NCBI RefSeq assembly: GCF_016881005.1
Contig: NZ_JACOPV010000007.1
Coordinates: 62,001-126,000 of the forward strand
Origin: Pseudomonas arcuscaelestis
GTDB lineage: Bacteria > Pseudomonadota > Gammaproteobacteria > Pseudomonadales > Pseudomonadaceae
Direction of reading: 5' to 3'
DNA: 64,000 bases
Positions 8,265 through 17,620 of this stretch are shown here, piece after piece. Within the stretch, counting starts at the first letter, position 1. Every line of letters begins with the position of its first letter. The notes under the pieces are model-generated. The model was not told the DNA's origin, ran no database searches, and saw only the letters and a program-made list of their open reading frames with translations. Both the position numbers and the translations under genes were made by a program.

Positions 8265-11200
8265 CTAGCCGCCCTTCCTGACCCTGAACCAGGCCGCATA
8301 CAGTGCCGGCAGGAACAACAGCGTAAGCGCGGTCGCCACAATAAGCCCGCCCATGATCGCCACCGCCATCGGCCCGAAGAACACGCTGCGTGACAGCGGG
8401 ATCATTGCCAACACCGCTGCCAGTGCGGTCAACACGATGGGACGAAAACGTCGTACTGTGGCTTCGATAATCGCCTGCCAACGGTCCAGGCCCGCGGCAA
8501 TGTCCTGCTCGATCTGGTCGACTAGAATTACCGAGTTGCGCATGATCATTCCTGACAGTGCAATGGTGCCGAGCATCGCGACAAAGCCGAACGGCTGACG
8601 GAACACCAACAGGAACAGGGTCACGCCGATCAGCCCAAGCGGTGCGGTGAGGAACACCATCACCGTGCGCGAGAAGCTGCGCAACTGCAGCATCAGCAAG
8701 GTCAACACGACAACGATGAACAGCGGCACACCCGCATTCACCGACTGCTGCCCCCGCGTCGAGTCTTCCACCGTTCCGCCCACGTCCAGCAGGTAGCCGT
8801 CAGGCAGTTCTGCACGTATCGAGTCCAGGGTCGGAAGGATCTGCTGGACCAGAGTCACAGGCTGCTCCTTACCGTATATATCGGCCCGCACGGTAACGTT
8901 CGGCAGTCGGTTGCGGTGCCAGATGATGCCTTCCTCGAAGCCATACTCCAGCGTCGCTACCTGCGACAGGGCAACACTGCGGCCATTGTCAGTCGGCACC
9001 GCCAGGCTCGGCAGGCTGGCAAGTTCGCTGCGTTCCTGCTGAGTACCACGCAGAAGGATTTCGATCAGCTCGTTGTCTTCACGGAACTGGCTGACGGATG
9101 AACCGGTCAGCGAACTCTGCAAGAACTTGGCAAGGTTGGCGGTGCTTACGCCAAGAGCACGCGCGCGGTCCTGATCGATGTTGAGGTAAACCACCTTGCT
9201 CGGCTCTTCCCAGTCCAGGTGCACATTGACCACATGTGGATTCTCGCGCACCTTGGCCGCCACCTTGCGCGCCAGGGCACGTACCTGCTCGATGTGTTCG
9301 CCAGTAACCCGGAACTGCACTGGATAGCCCACAGGTGGACCGTTTTCCAGGCGGGTGACGCGCGAGCGCATTTCGGGGAACTGCTCATCGAGGGTCGCGA
9401 TCAGCCAGGTTCTCAAGGCTTCACGCTCTTCGATGGTCTTGGCCAGCACCACGAACTGGGCAAAACTGGCGGCTGGAAGTTGCTGGTCCAACGGTAGATA
9501 GAAGCGCGGTGACCCCGTGCCGACATAAGCCACATAGTTATCGATGCCGGCGCGGTCCTTGAGCATTGTCTCCAGACGCTTGACCTGCTCGGCTGTGTTG
9601 CTCAGCGATGCGCCTTCGGCCAACTTCAGATCGACCATCAGTTCCAGGCGCCCGGAGGCAGGGAAGAATTGCTGGGGTACGAAGCGGAACAACACAATGC
9701 TGCCAATGAACAGCGCAATGGTCGCCACGATTACTGTCTTGCGCCGCTCCACACACCAGCCTACCACCCGCCGTACACGCTGATAGAACGGCGTGCCGTA
9801 AGGATCAGGTCCGCCGTCTGCCGTACCGTGCTTGGCGGCATGCCGCTTGGCGAGGTCCGGCAGCAGACGCTCGCCCAGGTAGGGCACAAATACTACCGCG
9901 GCAATCCAAGAGGCAACCAGGGCGATGGTGACCACCTGAAAGATCGAGCGAGTGTATTCACCGGTACTGGACTGCGCGGTAGCAATGGGCAAAAAGCCCG
10001 CCGCGGTGATCAGGGTTCCGGTCAGCATCGGGAACGCGGTGCTGGTCCACGCGTAGCTGGCGGCCTTGATACGGTCGAAGCCCTGCTCCATCTTGATAGC
10101 CATCATCTCCACCGCGATGATGGCGTCATCCACCAGCAACCCGAGAGCGAGCACCAGGGCGCCGAGAGAAATCTTGTGCAGGCCAATTCCGAGGTAATAC
10201 ATAGTGGCAAAGGTCATTGCCAGTACCAACGGTATTGCCAGGGCCACCACCAGACCGGTGCGCATGCCCAGGGAGAAGAAACTTACCAGCAAGACGATCG
10301 CCAGTGCTTCGATCAGCACCTGAACAAACTCGCCGACCCCGGTTTTCACAGCAGCCGGCTGATCGGAAACCTTACGCAGTTCCATGCCGGCAGGAAGGTT
10401 GTGGGCAATGCGCGCGAACTCAGCCTCCAGTGCCTTGCCCAGCACCAGTATGTCGCCGCCGGCCTTCATGGACACCGCAAGACCGATAGCGTCCTCGCCC
10501 ATGAAGCGCATGCGCGGTGCAGGAGGGTCATTGAAACCACGACGAACCTGAGCCACATCGCCGATACGGAAGGTGCGATCCCCCACACGAATCGGGAACT
10601 GCTCGATCTGCTCGACGGTGTCGAAGCGACCACTCACCCGCAGCTGCAAGCGCTCGCTGGGTGTTTCAAAAAAGCCCGCGGTACTGACCGCGTTCTGCTC
10701 TTCGAGGGCCTGCTGCACGGCTGCCAGAGGTAAACCAAGGGTCGCCAGCTTGAGGTTGGACAGCTCGATCCAGATCTTTTCGTCCTGCAGCCCCAGCAGC
10801 TCGACCTTGCCCACATCCTTGACCCGCTGCAGTTGAATCTGCACGCGGTCGGCGTAGTCTTTGAGCACGGCATAGTCGAAACCTTTGCCCGTCAATGCGT
10901 AGATGTTGCCAAAGGTCGTGCCAAACTCGTCATTGAAAAACGGACCCTGGATGCCGGGCGGCAGGGTATGCCGAATATCTGCGACTTTCTTGCGGATCTG
11001 ATACCACAACTCGGGTATGTCGGCCGAATGCATTGAGTCGCGGGCCATGAAGGTAACCTGCGATTCACCCGGCCGGGAGAACGAAATGATTTTCTCGTAC
11101 TCCCCCGTCTCCATCAGCTTCTTTTCAATGCGCTCGGTTACCTGGCGCGAAACTTCTTCTGCGCTGGCTCCAGGCCAATTGGTGCGAATCACCATGGCTT

Positions 11201-11333
11201 TGAAAGTAAAGGGAGGGTCTTCGCTCTGCCCCAACTTCGTGTAGGACAACGCGCCGACAACAGCCAGCAAAATCATCAGGAACAGCACAATCTGCCGATT
11301 GCGCAGGGCCCAGGCGGAAAGGTTGAAACCCAT
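8265..11333 (-). CDS. RND efflux permease (AcrB/HAE1-type)
   Basis: Inner-membrane proton/drug antiporter subunit of 1022 aa, the usual size for HAE1 pumps. TM1 is near residues 11-30; a second cluster of six helices lies around 335-540, and the last set around 860-1015. The proton-relay acidic pair is visible in GLLVDDAIIAVE (near residue 408). Two large periplasmic loops follow TM1 and TM7. It sits six bases downstream of the membrane-fusion gene in one operon. No outer-membrane channel gene is linked, so it probably shares one encoded elsewhere. Substrates cannot be predicted from sequence. Confidence 0.95.
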   Translation of the reverse strand: MGFNLSAWALRNRQIVLFLMILLAVVGALSYTKLGQSEDPPFTFKAMVIRTNWPGASAEEVSRQVTERIEKKLMETGEYEKIISFSRPGESQVTFMARDSMHSADIPELWYQIRKKVADIRHTLPPGIQGPFFNDEFGTTFGNIYALTGKGFDYAVLKDYADRVQIQLQRVKDVGKVELLGLQDEKIWIELSNLKLATLGLPLAAVQQALEEQNAVSTAGFFETPSERLQLRVSGRFDTVEQIEQFPIRVGDRTFRIGDVAQVRRGFNDPPAPRMRFMGEDAIGLAVSMKAGGDILVLGKALEAEFARIAHNLPAGMELRKVSDQPAAVKTGVGEFVQVLIEALAIVLLVSFFSLGMRTGLVVALAIPLVLAMTFATMYYLGIGLHKISLGALVLALGLLVDDAIIAVEMMAIKMEQGFDRIKAASYAWTSTAFPMLTGTLITAAGFLPIATAQSSTGEYTRSIFQVVTIALVASWIAAVVFVPYLGERLLPDLAKRHAAKHGTADGGPDPYGTPFYQRVRRVVGWCVERRKTVIVATIALFIGSIVLFRFVPQQFFPASGRLELMVDLKLAEGASLSNTAEQVKRLETMLKDRAGIDNYVAYVGTGSPRFYLPLDQQLPAASFAQFVVLAKTIEEREALRTWLIATLDEQFPEMRSRVTRLENGPPVGYPVQFRVTGEHIEQVRALARKVAAKVRENPHVVNVHLDWEEPSKVVYLNIDQDRARALGVSTANLAKFLQSSLTGSSVSQFREDNELIEILLRGTQQERSELASLPSLAVPTDNGRSVALSQVATLEYGFEEGIIWHRNRLPNVTVRADIYGKEQPVTLVQQILPTLDSIRAELPDGYLLDVGGTVEDSTRGQQSVNAGVPLFIVVVLTLLMLQLRSFSRTVMVFLTAPLGLIGVTLFLLVFRQPFGFVAMLGTIALSGMIMRNSVILVDQIEQDIAAGLDRWQAIIEATVRRFRPIVLTALAAVLAMIPLSRSVFFGPMAVAIMGGLIVATALTLLFLPALYAAWFRVRKGG

Positions 11334-11339
11334 CGGGAC

Positions 11340-12440
11340 TTACTCCTTGGCCGCTAGATTCACCACACGATTGGACCGATCCACCGGCCGTACCTGTTGC
11401 CCCTCCTGGAGCACATGCACGCCAGCCGCCACTACCCAGTCCGAGGCACTCAATCCTTCAAGCACCGGGACAGTTTTTTCGCCATAGGCACCCACACGAA
11501 CCGGAACGCGCTTGAGCGTGTTATCGGCCTCCACACGCCAAACATAGCTCTGGCCATTTTCAGCGGTTAATGCCGACAGCGGCACCGCTAGTGCAACCTG
11601 TTGCTCATGCTGGATAAAAACCCGTGCACTCTGACCAAGCTCTGCTGGCACCTTACCGGCGCTGAAAGCAATGCGCGCAGCAAAGGTCCGCGAGCGTGGA
11701 TCGGCTGCCGGTGACAGTTCACGAATACGTCCGCTGAAGCGCTGATCCGGCTGCGACCAAAGCTCGACCGCCACGGGTTGACCGACCTTGAAGCGGCCGA
11801 ACTGCTGCTCGGGCAGGCCAATCAACACCTCGCGCTCACCGTCGGCAGCCAGGGTGAATACGGTTTGACCTGCAGCGACCACTTGCCCCACCTCGACCTG
11901 ACGCTTGGCGATCACCCCGTCCTGGGAGGCGCGGAGCACCGCGTACTCTGCCTGATTGCCAGCCACATCGAACTCAGCGCGCATTTGCTTGAGCCGGGCA
12001 AGACCGGCGCGATAGAGGTTTTCGCTGTTATCAAACTGAGAACGGCTGACCATTTGTCGCTCCAGCAAGGTCTGGTAGCGATCGCGCTCAGCTTTTACCA
12101 ACCTTAGGTTGGCCTCGGCGGCAGCCAACTGTGCACGACTGGCCTCCAACTGCAGGCGCACATCCTGCGGGTCCAGCTCGGCCAGCGGCTGCTCAGCCTT
12201 GACCCGCTGCCCTTCTTCCACCAGGCGTTTACTGACTTTGCCACCAATGCGAAACGCCAGCTCAGGTTCGAAGCGCGCGCGCACCTCGCCCGGATAGCTA
12301 TCGGCAGCGGCGCTGGCCGGTTGCGGCTGCACCACCAAGGCAGGGCGCAGGGAAGTCTGCGGCGCACTTTCCTGCCCACACGCTATCAGCAGCAAGGCAA
12401 GACCAATGGGCAGAGCGAGGGGCAAGGCATGGCGCAACAT
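11340..12440 (-). CDS. RND efflux periplasmic adaptor lipoprotein
   Basis: Membrane-fusion protein of 366 aa linking the RND permease to an outer-membrane channel. The N-terminal signal ends in a lipobox, LLIAC (Cys21), so it is anchored to the inner membrane by lipid. A lipoyl/barrel-sandwich region and an alpha hairpin (QLEASRAQLAAAEANLRLVKAERDRY, roughly 115-140) follow, then a beta-barrel. It is the first gene of the pump operon, and the divergent TetR gene lies upstream. ATG 12440 is 36 bases from a 16-bp palindrome that probably binds that regulator. Confidence 0.94.
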   Translation of the reverse strand: MLRHALPLALPIGLALLLIACGQESAPQTSLRPALVVQPQPASAAADSYPGEVRARFEPELAFRIGGKVSKRLVEEGQRVKAEQPLAELDPQDVRLQLEASRAQLAAAEANLRLVKAERDRYQTLLERQMVSRSQFDNSENLYRAGLARLKQMRAEFDVAGNQAEYAVLRASQDGVIAKRQVEVGQVVAAGQTVFTLAADGEREVLIGLPEQQFGRFKVGQPVAVELWSQPDQRFSGRIRELSPAADPRSRTFAARIAFSAGKVPAELGQSARVFIQHEQQVALAVPLSALTAENGQSYVWRVEADNTLKRVPVRVGAYGEKTVPVLEGLSASDWVVAAGVHVLQEGQQVRPVDRSNRVVNLAAKE

Positions 12441-12476
12441 GATGAATGACCTTTCGCGAGTGACGCTTGGAATATT

Positions 12477-12492
12477 TATACTCGCGAGTATA
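12477..12492. promoter_or_regulatory. Perfect 16-bp palindrome, candidate TetR operator
   Basis: TATACTCGCGAGTATA reads the same on both strands. It lies in the 194-base divergent gap between the efflux operon (start 12440) and the TetR-family gene (start 12635), embedded in an A+T-rich promoter-like stretch (AATATTTATA on one side, TATTAAAT on the other). Size and placement fit a TetR-dimer operator that controls the pump operon, but binding is inferred. Confidence 0.65.
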
Positions 12493-12634
12493 TTAAATCA
12501 GCGAATCAAACCGGGGAAGCGTCTGCCCAAGAGAAAAAATGTATTAACAGCGCTTCGTTATGACGATATCTGTCAGGCCTGTCATGGCCTGGCGATGTAC
12601 CATGCTCACTTACCGGAATCTGTACAAGTCACCC

Positions 12635-13270
12635 ATGCACAACGATCTCACCGCTCCCGTCGGCCCAGGCCGGCCCAAGGATCTGGCAAAACGCCAGGCA
12701 ATTCTCGAGGCGGCCAAGCAGCTGTTTCTTACGCTTGGCTATGCCAGCACCAGCATGGATGCGGTCGCGACAGCGGCAGGTGTTTCAAAATTAACCGTCT
12801 ATAGCCATTTCACCGACAAAGAAACGCTGTTCACCGCGGCCATTTCCGCCACGTGTACGGCGCAATTGCCGGAACTGATCTTCGAGCTGCCCGACGGTGT
12901 GCCATTGGAGCAGGTTCTGCTCAACATCGGCTGCAATTTCCAGGCGTTGATCAGCAGCGACCAGTCGGTGCAATTGACCCGCTTGATCATGACCCTCGGA
13001 AACCAGGACCCCAAGCTCAGCCAGATTTTTTTCGAGGCGGGCCCATTAAGGGTGTTGCGGGAAATGGAACTGTTGTTGCGCCGCGTCGATCAGCGCGGCC
13101 TGCTTCGTATCGAACACCCCGATAAGGCGGCGGAGCACTTCTTCTGTCTGCTCAAGGGCGCACCGAACTATCGCCTTTTGCTCGGTTACGCCCCGCCGCT
13201 GGACGATGAAGCCGCCAAGGCTCATGTCGCAGAGGTGGTTGAAGTGTTCTTGCGCGCCTACCGCTCCTGA
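12635..13270 (+). CDS. TetR/AcrR-family regulator of the efflux operon
   Basis: DNA-binding repressor of 211 aa. The N-terminal helix-turn-helix is clear: MDAVATAAGVSKLTVYSHFTDKETLF, residues about 42-67. The C-terminal ligand domain resembles the AefR-like subgroup. I chose ATG 12635 (MHNDLTAPVGPGRP) because the longer frame from 12560 adds sequence unlike TetR N-termini and would reach into the probable promoter. Its position opposite the RND genes suggests it represses the pump and perhaps itself. It ends flush against the convergent rsmJ. Confidence 0.9.
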   Translation: MHNDLTAPVGPGRPKDLAKRQAILEAAKQLFLTLGYASTSMDAVATAAGVSKLTVYSHFTDKETLFTAAISATCTAQLPELIFELPDGVPLEQVLLNIGCNFQALISSDQSVQLTRLIMTLGNQDPKLSQIFFEAGPLRVLREMELLLRRVDQRGLLRIEHPDKAAEHFFCLLKGAPNYRLLLGYAPPLDDEAAKAHVAEVVEVFLRAYRS

Positions 13271-14050
13271 TCACTTGAGGGCTTTTTTCGGGTAGATATC
13301 GTAGCGACTCGACTTGCCTTCCAAGCTGTGACTCGGCTTGGGCCCCTCAATGATTGGCGCCTTGCGCGGACGCTTCACCACTACCCGGTGACTGGCCAGC
13401 GCCAGGGCTGCCTCAAGCAGTGCAGGTGCGTCCAGGTCATCGCCAACCAATGGCCGGAACACCCGCATCTCCTTTTTCACCAGAGCGCTCTTGTCCCGGT
13501 GCGGAAACATCGGATCGAGGTAAATGACCTGTGGCGGCTCGCCCTGCCAGCTACGCATGCGCTCGATGGCGTTGCCAGTGAGCAACTGCATGCGAGCCAC
13601 GATGGGCCCCACCTCGGCATCACCCGCCGCCCGAGCCAGCCCATCCTCAAGCAGTGCAGCCACCAGCGGCTGTCGTTCTATCAGGGTCATTTGACAGCCA
13701 AGGCTGGCCAATACAAAGGCATCCTTACCAAGCCCTGCCGTGGCATCAAGCACCTGCGGTCGAACGCCTTGGGCGACGCCCACTGCCTTGGCAATCATCT
13801 GCCCGCTACCACCACCAAACACGCGTCGGTGCGCTGCCGCACCCTCGACGAAGTCGACGCGCACCGGGCCTGGGGCCTGAGCGCCGAGTTGCTGGATCTG
13901 CAGGCCGCTGGCGCCCACCTGCACGGCGAAGCCGGCTTGCGTGTCTTCCAGAGGCAGGCCCAAACGCTGTGCCCACTCTTGCGCCTTAGATTGATAATCG
14001 GCTGTCAGCGCCTCGACCCGGATACCGCCGTCTGCCTGTTGCTCCACCAT
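13271..14050 (-). CDS. rsmJ: 16S rRNA (guanine1516-N2)-methyltransferase
   Basis: SAM-dependent methyltransferase (YhiQ/DUF548 family) of 259 aa that methylates G1516 of 16S rRNA. Family landmarks are [19 protein letters not shown] (SAM-binding motif I, residues about 99-117), [20 protein letters not shown] (catalytic DPMFP-type motif, about 173-192) and the basic [10 protein letters not shown] near the C-terminus. Its stop codon is adjacent to that of the convergent TetR gene with no spacer. Confidence 0.95.
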   Translation of the reverse strand: MVEQQADGGIRVEALTADYQSKAQEWAQRLGLPLEDTQAGFAVQVGASGLQIQQLGAQAPGPVRVDFVEGAAAHRRVFGGGSGQMIAKAVGVAQGVRPQVLDATAGLGKDAFVLASLGCQMTLIERQPLVAALLEDGLARAAGDAEVGPIVARMQLLTGNAIERMRSWQGEPPQVIYLDPMFPHRDKSALVKKEMRVFRPLVGDDLDAPALLEAALALASHRVVVKRPRKAPIIEGPKPSHSLEGKSSRYDIYPKKALK

Positions 14051-14144
14051 CGAACCCTGTACTCAAAAAAATTAAATGATCGCCGGCCACTGCCGATATA
14101 CGAAGTATTCGCTATTTTGCCAGACCTTACGGCCCGCGACTGCC

Positions 14145-14765
14145 ATGACCGACATTCTTCAGCTCAGCTCAGGTTACTTATCGCCCGTTGGCGACTATGG
14201 CCGGCACAACACCCAGGCACTGGGCGGCGTCAGCCACCTGTGGCAGGATTTTTTTGCCCGCGCCCTGGCTGAGCAGCAAGCTGAAGTCGAGCCGGAAACG
14301 GCCCTCGCCATCGAACAATTCGACAAGGCCACTGGCGAACCCTTGGGTGGCAGCCAATTGCTGGCGCACATCCATACCCAGCGCCAATGCAATGTGCTGG
14401 ACACCGAGATCGCCCCGCCCGAGCCCCTGTTCCTGCCGATTGCCGAATTCGAACCAGAGTTGCTGGAGAAACTGGCACCGCCGTTCGACGACGTCGAACT
14501 GATTGAGCAACAGCGCCAACTGGACATCAGCAATACCTGGATGCGCCCGGTGGTCATGAGCCAGGGTCAGCCAATCCCGGAACCTGGCCCTGGACCACTA
14601 CCCAAATCGCTGTTCCTGCCTATCGCCGAGTTCGAAATGGACCTGCTCGACAAAGCACCTGAGCCATTCGACGAGCCTACGCTGGTAGCCCAGCAATCGG
14701 CACTGGACTTCGACACCCGCTGGGCTCGTCCGGTGGTGCTGAACAATGTGCGCATCGCTGCCTGA
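14145..14765 (+). CDS. Hypothetical protein with two internal repeats
   Basis: Soluble acidic protein of 206 aa with no signal peptide and no domain I recognise. About 45 residues occur twice. The first copy begins PLFLPIAEFEPELLEKLAPP (near 89) and ends NTWMRPVVM; the second begins SLFLPIAEFEMDLLDKAPEP (near 152) and ends TRWARPVVL. Both contain L-IEQQ/VAQQ-x-LD before the W-x-RPVV end. The start at 14145 gives MTDILQLSSGYLSPVGDYG; the upstream frame from 14076 overlaps the rsmJ promoter region. It lies divergent to rsmJ and convergent with the extensin-like gene. Confidence 0.75.
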   Translation: MTDILQLSSGYLSPVGDYGRHNTQALGGVSHLWQDFFARALAEQQAEVEPETALAIEQFDKATGEPLGGSQLLAHIHTQRQCNVLDTEIAPPEPLFLPIAEFEPELLEKLAPPFDDVELIEQQRQLDISNTWMRPVVMSQGQPIPEPGPGPLPKSLFLPIAEFEMDLLDKAPEPFDEPTLVAQQSALDFDTRWARPVVLNNVRIAA

Positions 14766-14768
14766 GTC

Positions 14769-15461
14769 TCAGCGACAGATCTGCCAGAACCCCATGTCCA
14801 CATGAAAGTGATTACGGTGGGCGGCGTTATAGTCCGGCCCCAGAACCGTGTTGAAGCTGTCGCAGGCACTGGCATGAACATCCTTGAGAAAGCGCGCTTT
14901 GGCGCCCTCGCCCTGCCAGTCCTTGAGTAGATTGATACGCCGGCCATCCGCCAGGCGAAAGCCGGCGATGTCCAGCGCGTTGGCCGTGGCATGCTGGCTG
15001 AGCCGTCCCTCTTTGCGGTTGTACATGTTGCGACAGGCAAAGCTGCCGAGGTGATCGACTTGCACCACGCGCTGGGCAAATGCCCGCTGCGCGGCCGGCT
15101 GTAACGCATGGCGTTCGAACAGGGCATAGGCAACCGCCAAGGGGCAACTGGCGAGAAAACTGCTGCTCAGGCGCACGGATGAACCCTCGACACGCACCAC
15201 GTTCTGCAACGGGCACTGCGCTGTGGGCGCGCTGTCGGCTTGCGGGCGATAACGCAGATCCGAACTTGCCAGGGCTTGTGCACAGAGCTGCGGATTATCC
15301 TGCAATCGCCCAAGCTTATAAGGCGTCAGCAGGTTCGGCGGCTCGCGCACATCGAGCACGGCCCATGGGTTCCATGCATCCGGGACACGCCAACCCTGAC
15401 GCCAGGCGTATACCGTTAGGCCGATCAACACCAGGCACAGCAGGACCACGCCTTTACGCAT
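14769..15461 (-). CDS. Extensin-like C-terminal domain protein
   Basis: Protein of 230 aa with one N-terminal membrane anchor (residues 5-20) and a periplasmic extensin-like C domain. The motif HATANALDIAGF (near 157-168) and the late NHFHVDMGFW (near 217-226) supply the His/Asp/His set of LAS-type zinc peptidases, so it may be a peptidoglycan-acting carboxypeptidase; this is inference from fold-family motifs. Four or more Cys residues in the mature part suggest disulfides. It is the last gene of a minus-strand run that starts at 17491. Confidence 0.85.
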   Translation of the reverse strand: MRKGVVLLCLVLIGLTVYAWRQGWRVPDAWNPWAVLDVREPPNLLTPYKLGRLQDNPQLCAQALASSDLRYRPQADSAPTAQCPLQNVVRVEGSSVRLSSSFLASCPLAVAYALFERHALQPAAQRAFAQRVVQVDHLGSFACRNMYNRKEGRLSQHATANALDIAGFRLADGRRINLLKDWQGEGAKARFLKDVHASACDSFNTVLGPDYNAAHRNHFHVDMGFWQICR

Positions 15462-15467
15462 ACAGGA

Positions 15468-16298
15468 TCAACGCCGAAACAGCTGATTCAAATGATCGAA
15501 AGGCAGTGCCTGATCGCCATAACTGAACGAGCCTTGATTGAAAATCTCTTCGGCACCACGGTAAAACGCTCCGTACGCAGCACGTGCCAACGACGACCCG
15601 ACGCTGATACGCCGAACGCCAAGGTCTTGAAGTTGATTGACGCTCAACGCCACCCCACTCATGCCCATCAACACGTTGACCGGTTTAGGCGCTACAGCCT
15701 GAACCACCGCGCGAATTTCTTCTGCCGTGCGTAAGCCAGGGGCGTAAAGCACATCCGCGCCAACTTCAGCGAACGCTTGCAGGCGAGCGATGGTGTCGTC
15801 CAGGTCCAGGCGACCGTGCAAAAGGTTTTCCGCGCGGGCACAGAGCATGAAGGGAAAGTCCAGGCTGCGAGCCGCCGCCACAGCGGCTTCGACCCGCTCC
15901 ACGGCGTGATGGAAGCTGTAGATCGGCTCCTCGGTGTTACCACTGGCGTCCTCGATGGAGCCACCCACCAAGCCTGCCTGCGCGCCCTGCAAGATAGCCT
16001 CGGCACACTCCTTGGCACTTTCACCGAAGCCATTTTCCAGATCGGCTGCTACCGGCAGAGCGGTCGCATCGACAATAGCGCGGGCGTTTGCCAAGGTTTC
16101 TTCAAGACTCATGGCGCCTTCGGCGTCTGGTCGACCCAAGGAGAAAGCCAACCCAGCACTGGTAGTCGCCAAGGCCTCGAAGCCGAGGCTCGCTAGCAGT
16201 TTGGCGGAACCGGCATCCCAAGGGTTGGGAATGACAAATGCCCTGTCGCGTTCATGCAGGGCTTTGAAGGCTTCGGCACGTAGCGTTTGTACATCCAT
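15468..16298 (-). CDS. Isocitrate lyase / PEP mutase family enzyme
   Basis: TIM-barrel protein of 276 aa in the PEP mutase/isocitrate lyase superfamily (carboxyphosphonoenolpyruvate phosphonomutase-like subgroup). VIPNPWDAGSAKLLASLGFEALATTSAG (about 24-51) is the family N-terminal signature, and the ADLENGFGES region (about 85-94) supplies metal-binding acidic residues. I set the start at 16298 (MDVQTLRAEAF) because GGAG lies eight bases upstream; the longer frame from 16334 would overlap the DUF72 gene. Substrate is unknown; it need not be a true phosphonate enzyme. Confidence 0.88.
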   Translation of the reverse strand: MDVQTLRAEAFKALHERDRAFVIPNPWDAGSAKLLASLGFEALATTSAGLAFSLGRPDAEGAMSLEETLANARAIVDATALPVAADLENGFGESAKECAEAILQGAQAGLVGGSIEDASGNTEEPIYSFHHAVERVEAAVAAARSLDFPFMLCARAENLLHGRLDLDDTIARLQAFAEVGADVLYAPGLRTAEEIRAVVQAVAPKPVNVLMGMSGVALSVNQLQDLGVRRISVGSSLARAAYGAFYRGAEEIFNQGSFSYGDQALPFDHLNQLFRR

Positions 16299-16330
16299 GA
16301 TCACAGCTCCCGGGCAAATGACAGGAGCGC

Positions 16331-17200
16331 TCAAAGCAGTCCGAGTTGTTCGGCCTCTGGCGCCCTGTCCAGTTCTGGCAAAGCCGGTAACCCGGGTAGG
16401 CGTTCCATCAGGCCGCGATGAAAACGCTGAGCCAGGGCAGCGGCCAGTCGGTTATCGGCAGTATGCAGGAAAACATAGGGGCTGCGACCCTCCTCGATCC
16501 AGGCTGCTACTTTGTCCAGCCAGGGCAGCAGAAAGGGTTCGTTGGCCGCCAAATCCGGATGACCAATGAACCGCACCTGTGGATGCTGGCTGAAAGCCGT
16601 CGGCCGCGGTGGTACCCGTGGCTTTTTTGATTGGGCGTCGAGCACTCCCGGGGCTTGCGAGGTACAACTGAACAAGGCGCGTGGATCGAGGCAGATTCGT
16701 TCGACACCCCGACCCTGCAACAAGCGATTCAACTCGCGCTCCTCATCACCCCTGGCAAAAAAAGCGCGATTGCGCACTTCCACAGCGACCGGTACATCGA
16801 CCTCATCGAGAAAGGCTACCAACTCGCTAAGACGCGCCGGCCCGAAGGTTGACGGTAATTGCAGCCAATAAGGAGCAACGCGGGGCCCGAGGGGTTTGAG
16901 CAATTGGATAAAGGTCTGAGCAGCCGTCAATTGATCCCGCAAGTCGCCAGCATGGCTGATGTCACGCCCAAACTTGGCCGTGAAGCGAAAATGCGCGGGC
17001 ATGACCTGTGCCCAGCGCTCGATGGTTGCCGGTGCCGGCCGGGCATAGAAGGTAGTGTTGCCTTCTACAGCGTTGAACACTTGGCTGTAGAGGCCCAACA
17101 GGTCACCGGTTTTAGCGTGCGCAGGATAAAGATACTCACGCCAGGCGCTTTCACTCCAGGAGGGACAACCGAGAAAATAAGGAAGCGTGGACAGAGTCAT
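16331..17200 (-). CDS. DUF72 domain protein
   Basis: Protein of 289 aa of the DUF72 (YecE-like) family, a TIM-barrel fold of unknown activity. Visible family features include YFLGCPSWSESAWREYLYP near the N-terminus, FNAVEGNTTFYARP (about 42-55), RFTAKFGRDISH and the late PYVFLHTADN. It lies three bases downstream of a 95-aa gene and 32 bases upstream of the PEP-mutase-like gene, so the three are probably co-transcribed. Confidence 0.9.
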   Translation of the reverse strand: MTLSTLPYFLGCPSWSESAWREYLYPAHAKTGDLLGLYSQVFNAVEGNTTFYARPAPATIERWAQVMPAHFRFTAKFGRDISHAGDLRDQLTAAQTFIQLLKPLGPRVAPYWLQLPSTFGPARLSELVAFLDEVDVPVAVEVRNRAFFARGDEERELNRLLQGRGVERICLDPRALFSCTSQAPGVLDAQSKKPRVPPRPTAFSQHPQVRFIGHPDLAANEPFLLPWLDKVAAWIEEGRSPYVFLHTADNRLAAALAQRFHRGLMERLPGLPALPELDRAPEAEQLGLL

Positions 17201-17203
17201 CCA

Positions 17204-17491
17204 TCAAATGTACAGGTCCAGCCCCAGCACTTCCATCTCCCAATCGACAAAGCCCGCGGTGGTCAGGTAGCTGGTGAGGGCCTGGGCTGTGCGCTTGTTG
17301 CAAGCACGGGGAAAGATCATGTCCTGCTGGCGCGCGGGCAACCCCCCGGTGCGCGCCTGTCCAGTGGTGGCTTGCGGCTGCACTTCGAACTCGCCCGGTA
17401 GATCCTCGTCCACATCGTCGCTGAGCACCGGCGCTCTGCGCGGGGTTCGTCTGATCGGATAGGACTGTGAGGAAAAACCGTCGATGCGCAT
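17204..17491 (-). CDS. Conserved hypothetical protein, 95 aa
   Basis: Small protein that begins MRIDGFSSQSYPIRRTPRRAP and ends FVDWEMEVLGLDLYI. It has a basic, probably disordered N-terminal half and a short helical segment (KRTAQALTSYLTTAGF). No signal peptide, membrane segment or named domain is seen. A GGAG-like site (CTCCTGAGAG on the plus strand) precedes the start. It is the first gene of the minus-strand run that continues with DUF72. Confidence 0.7.
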   Translation of the reverse strand: MRIDGFSSQSYPIRRTPRRAPVLSDDVDEDLPGEFEVQPQATTGQARTGGLPARQQDMIFPRACNKRTAQALTSYLTTAGFVDWEMEVLGLDLYI

Positions 17492-17620
17492 GGCGATCTC
17501 TCAGGAGCAATGATGGCAATTTAGCAGCATCAGAGTGCCTTCGCTAATGCCCGATTGATAACTGGACCACAGTTCGGGCAAAAGGTTTTGTTTGCTCTGG
17601 AAATAATAGACGAGCAGCCG

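Noticed and set aside
9669..10733. Plus-strand ORF of 354 codons
   Set aside because: Antisense to the RND permease; product rich in His/Gln/Arg without a fold signature.
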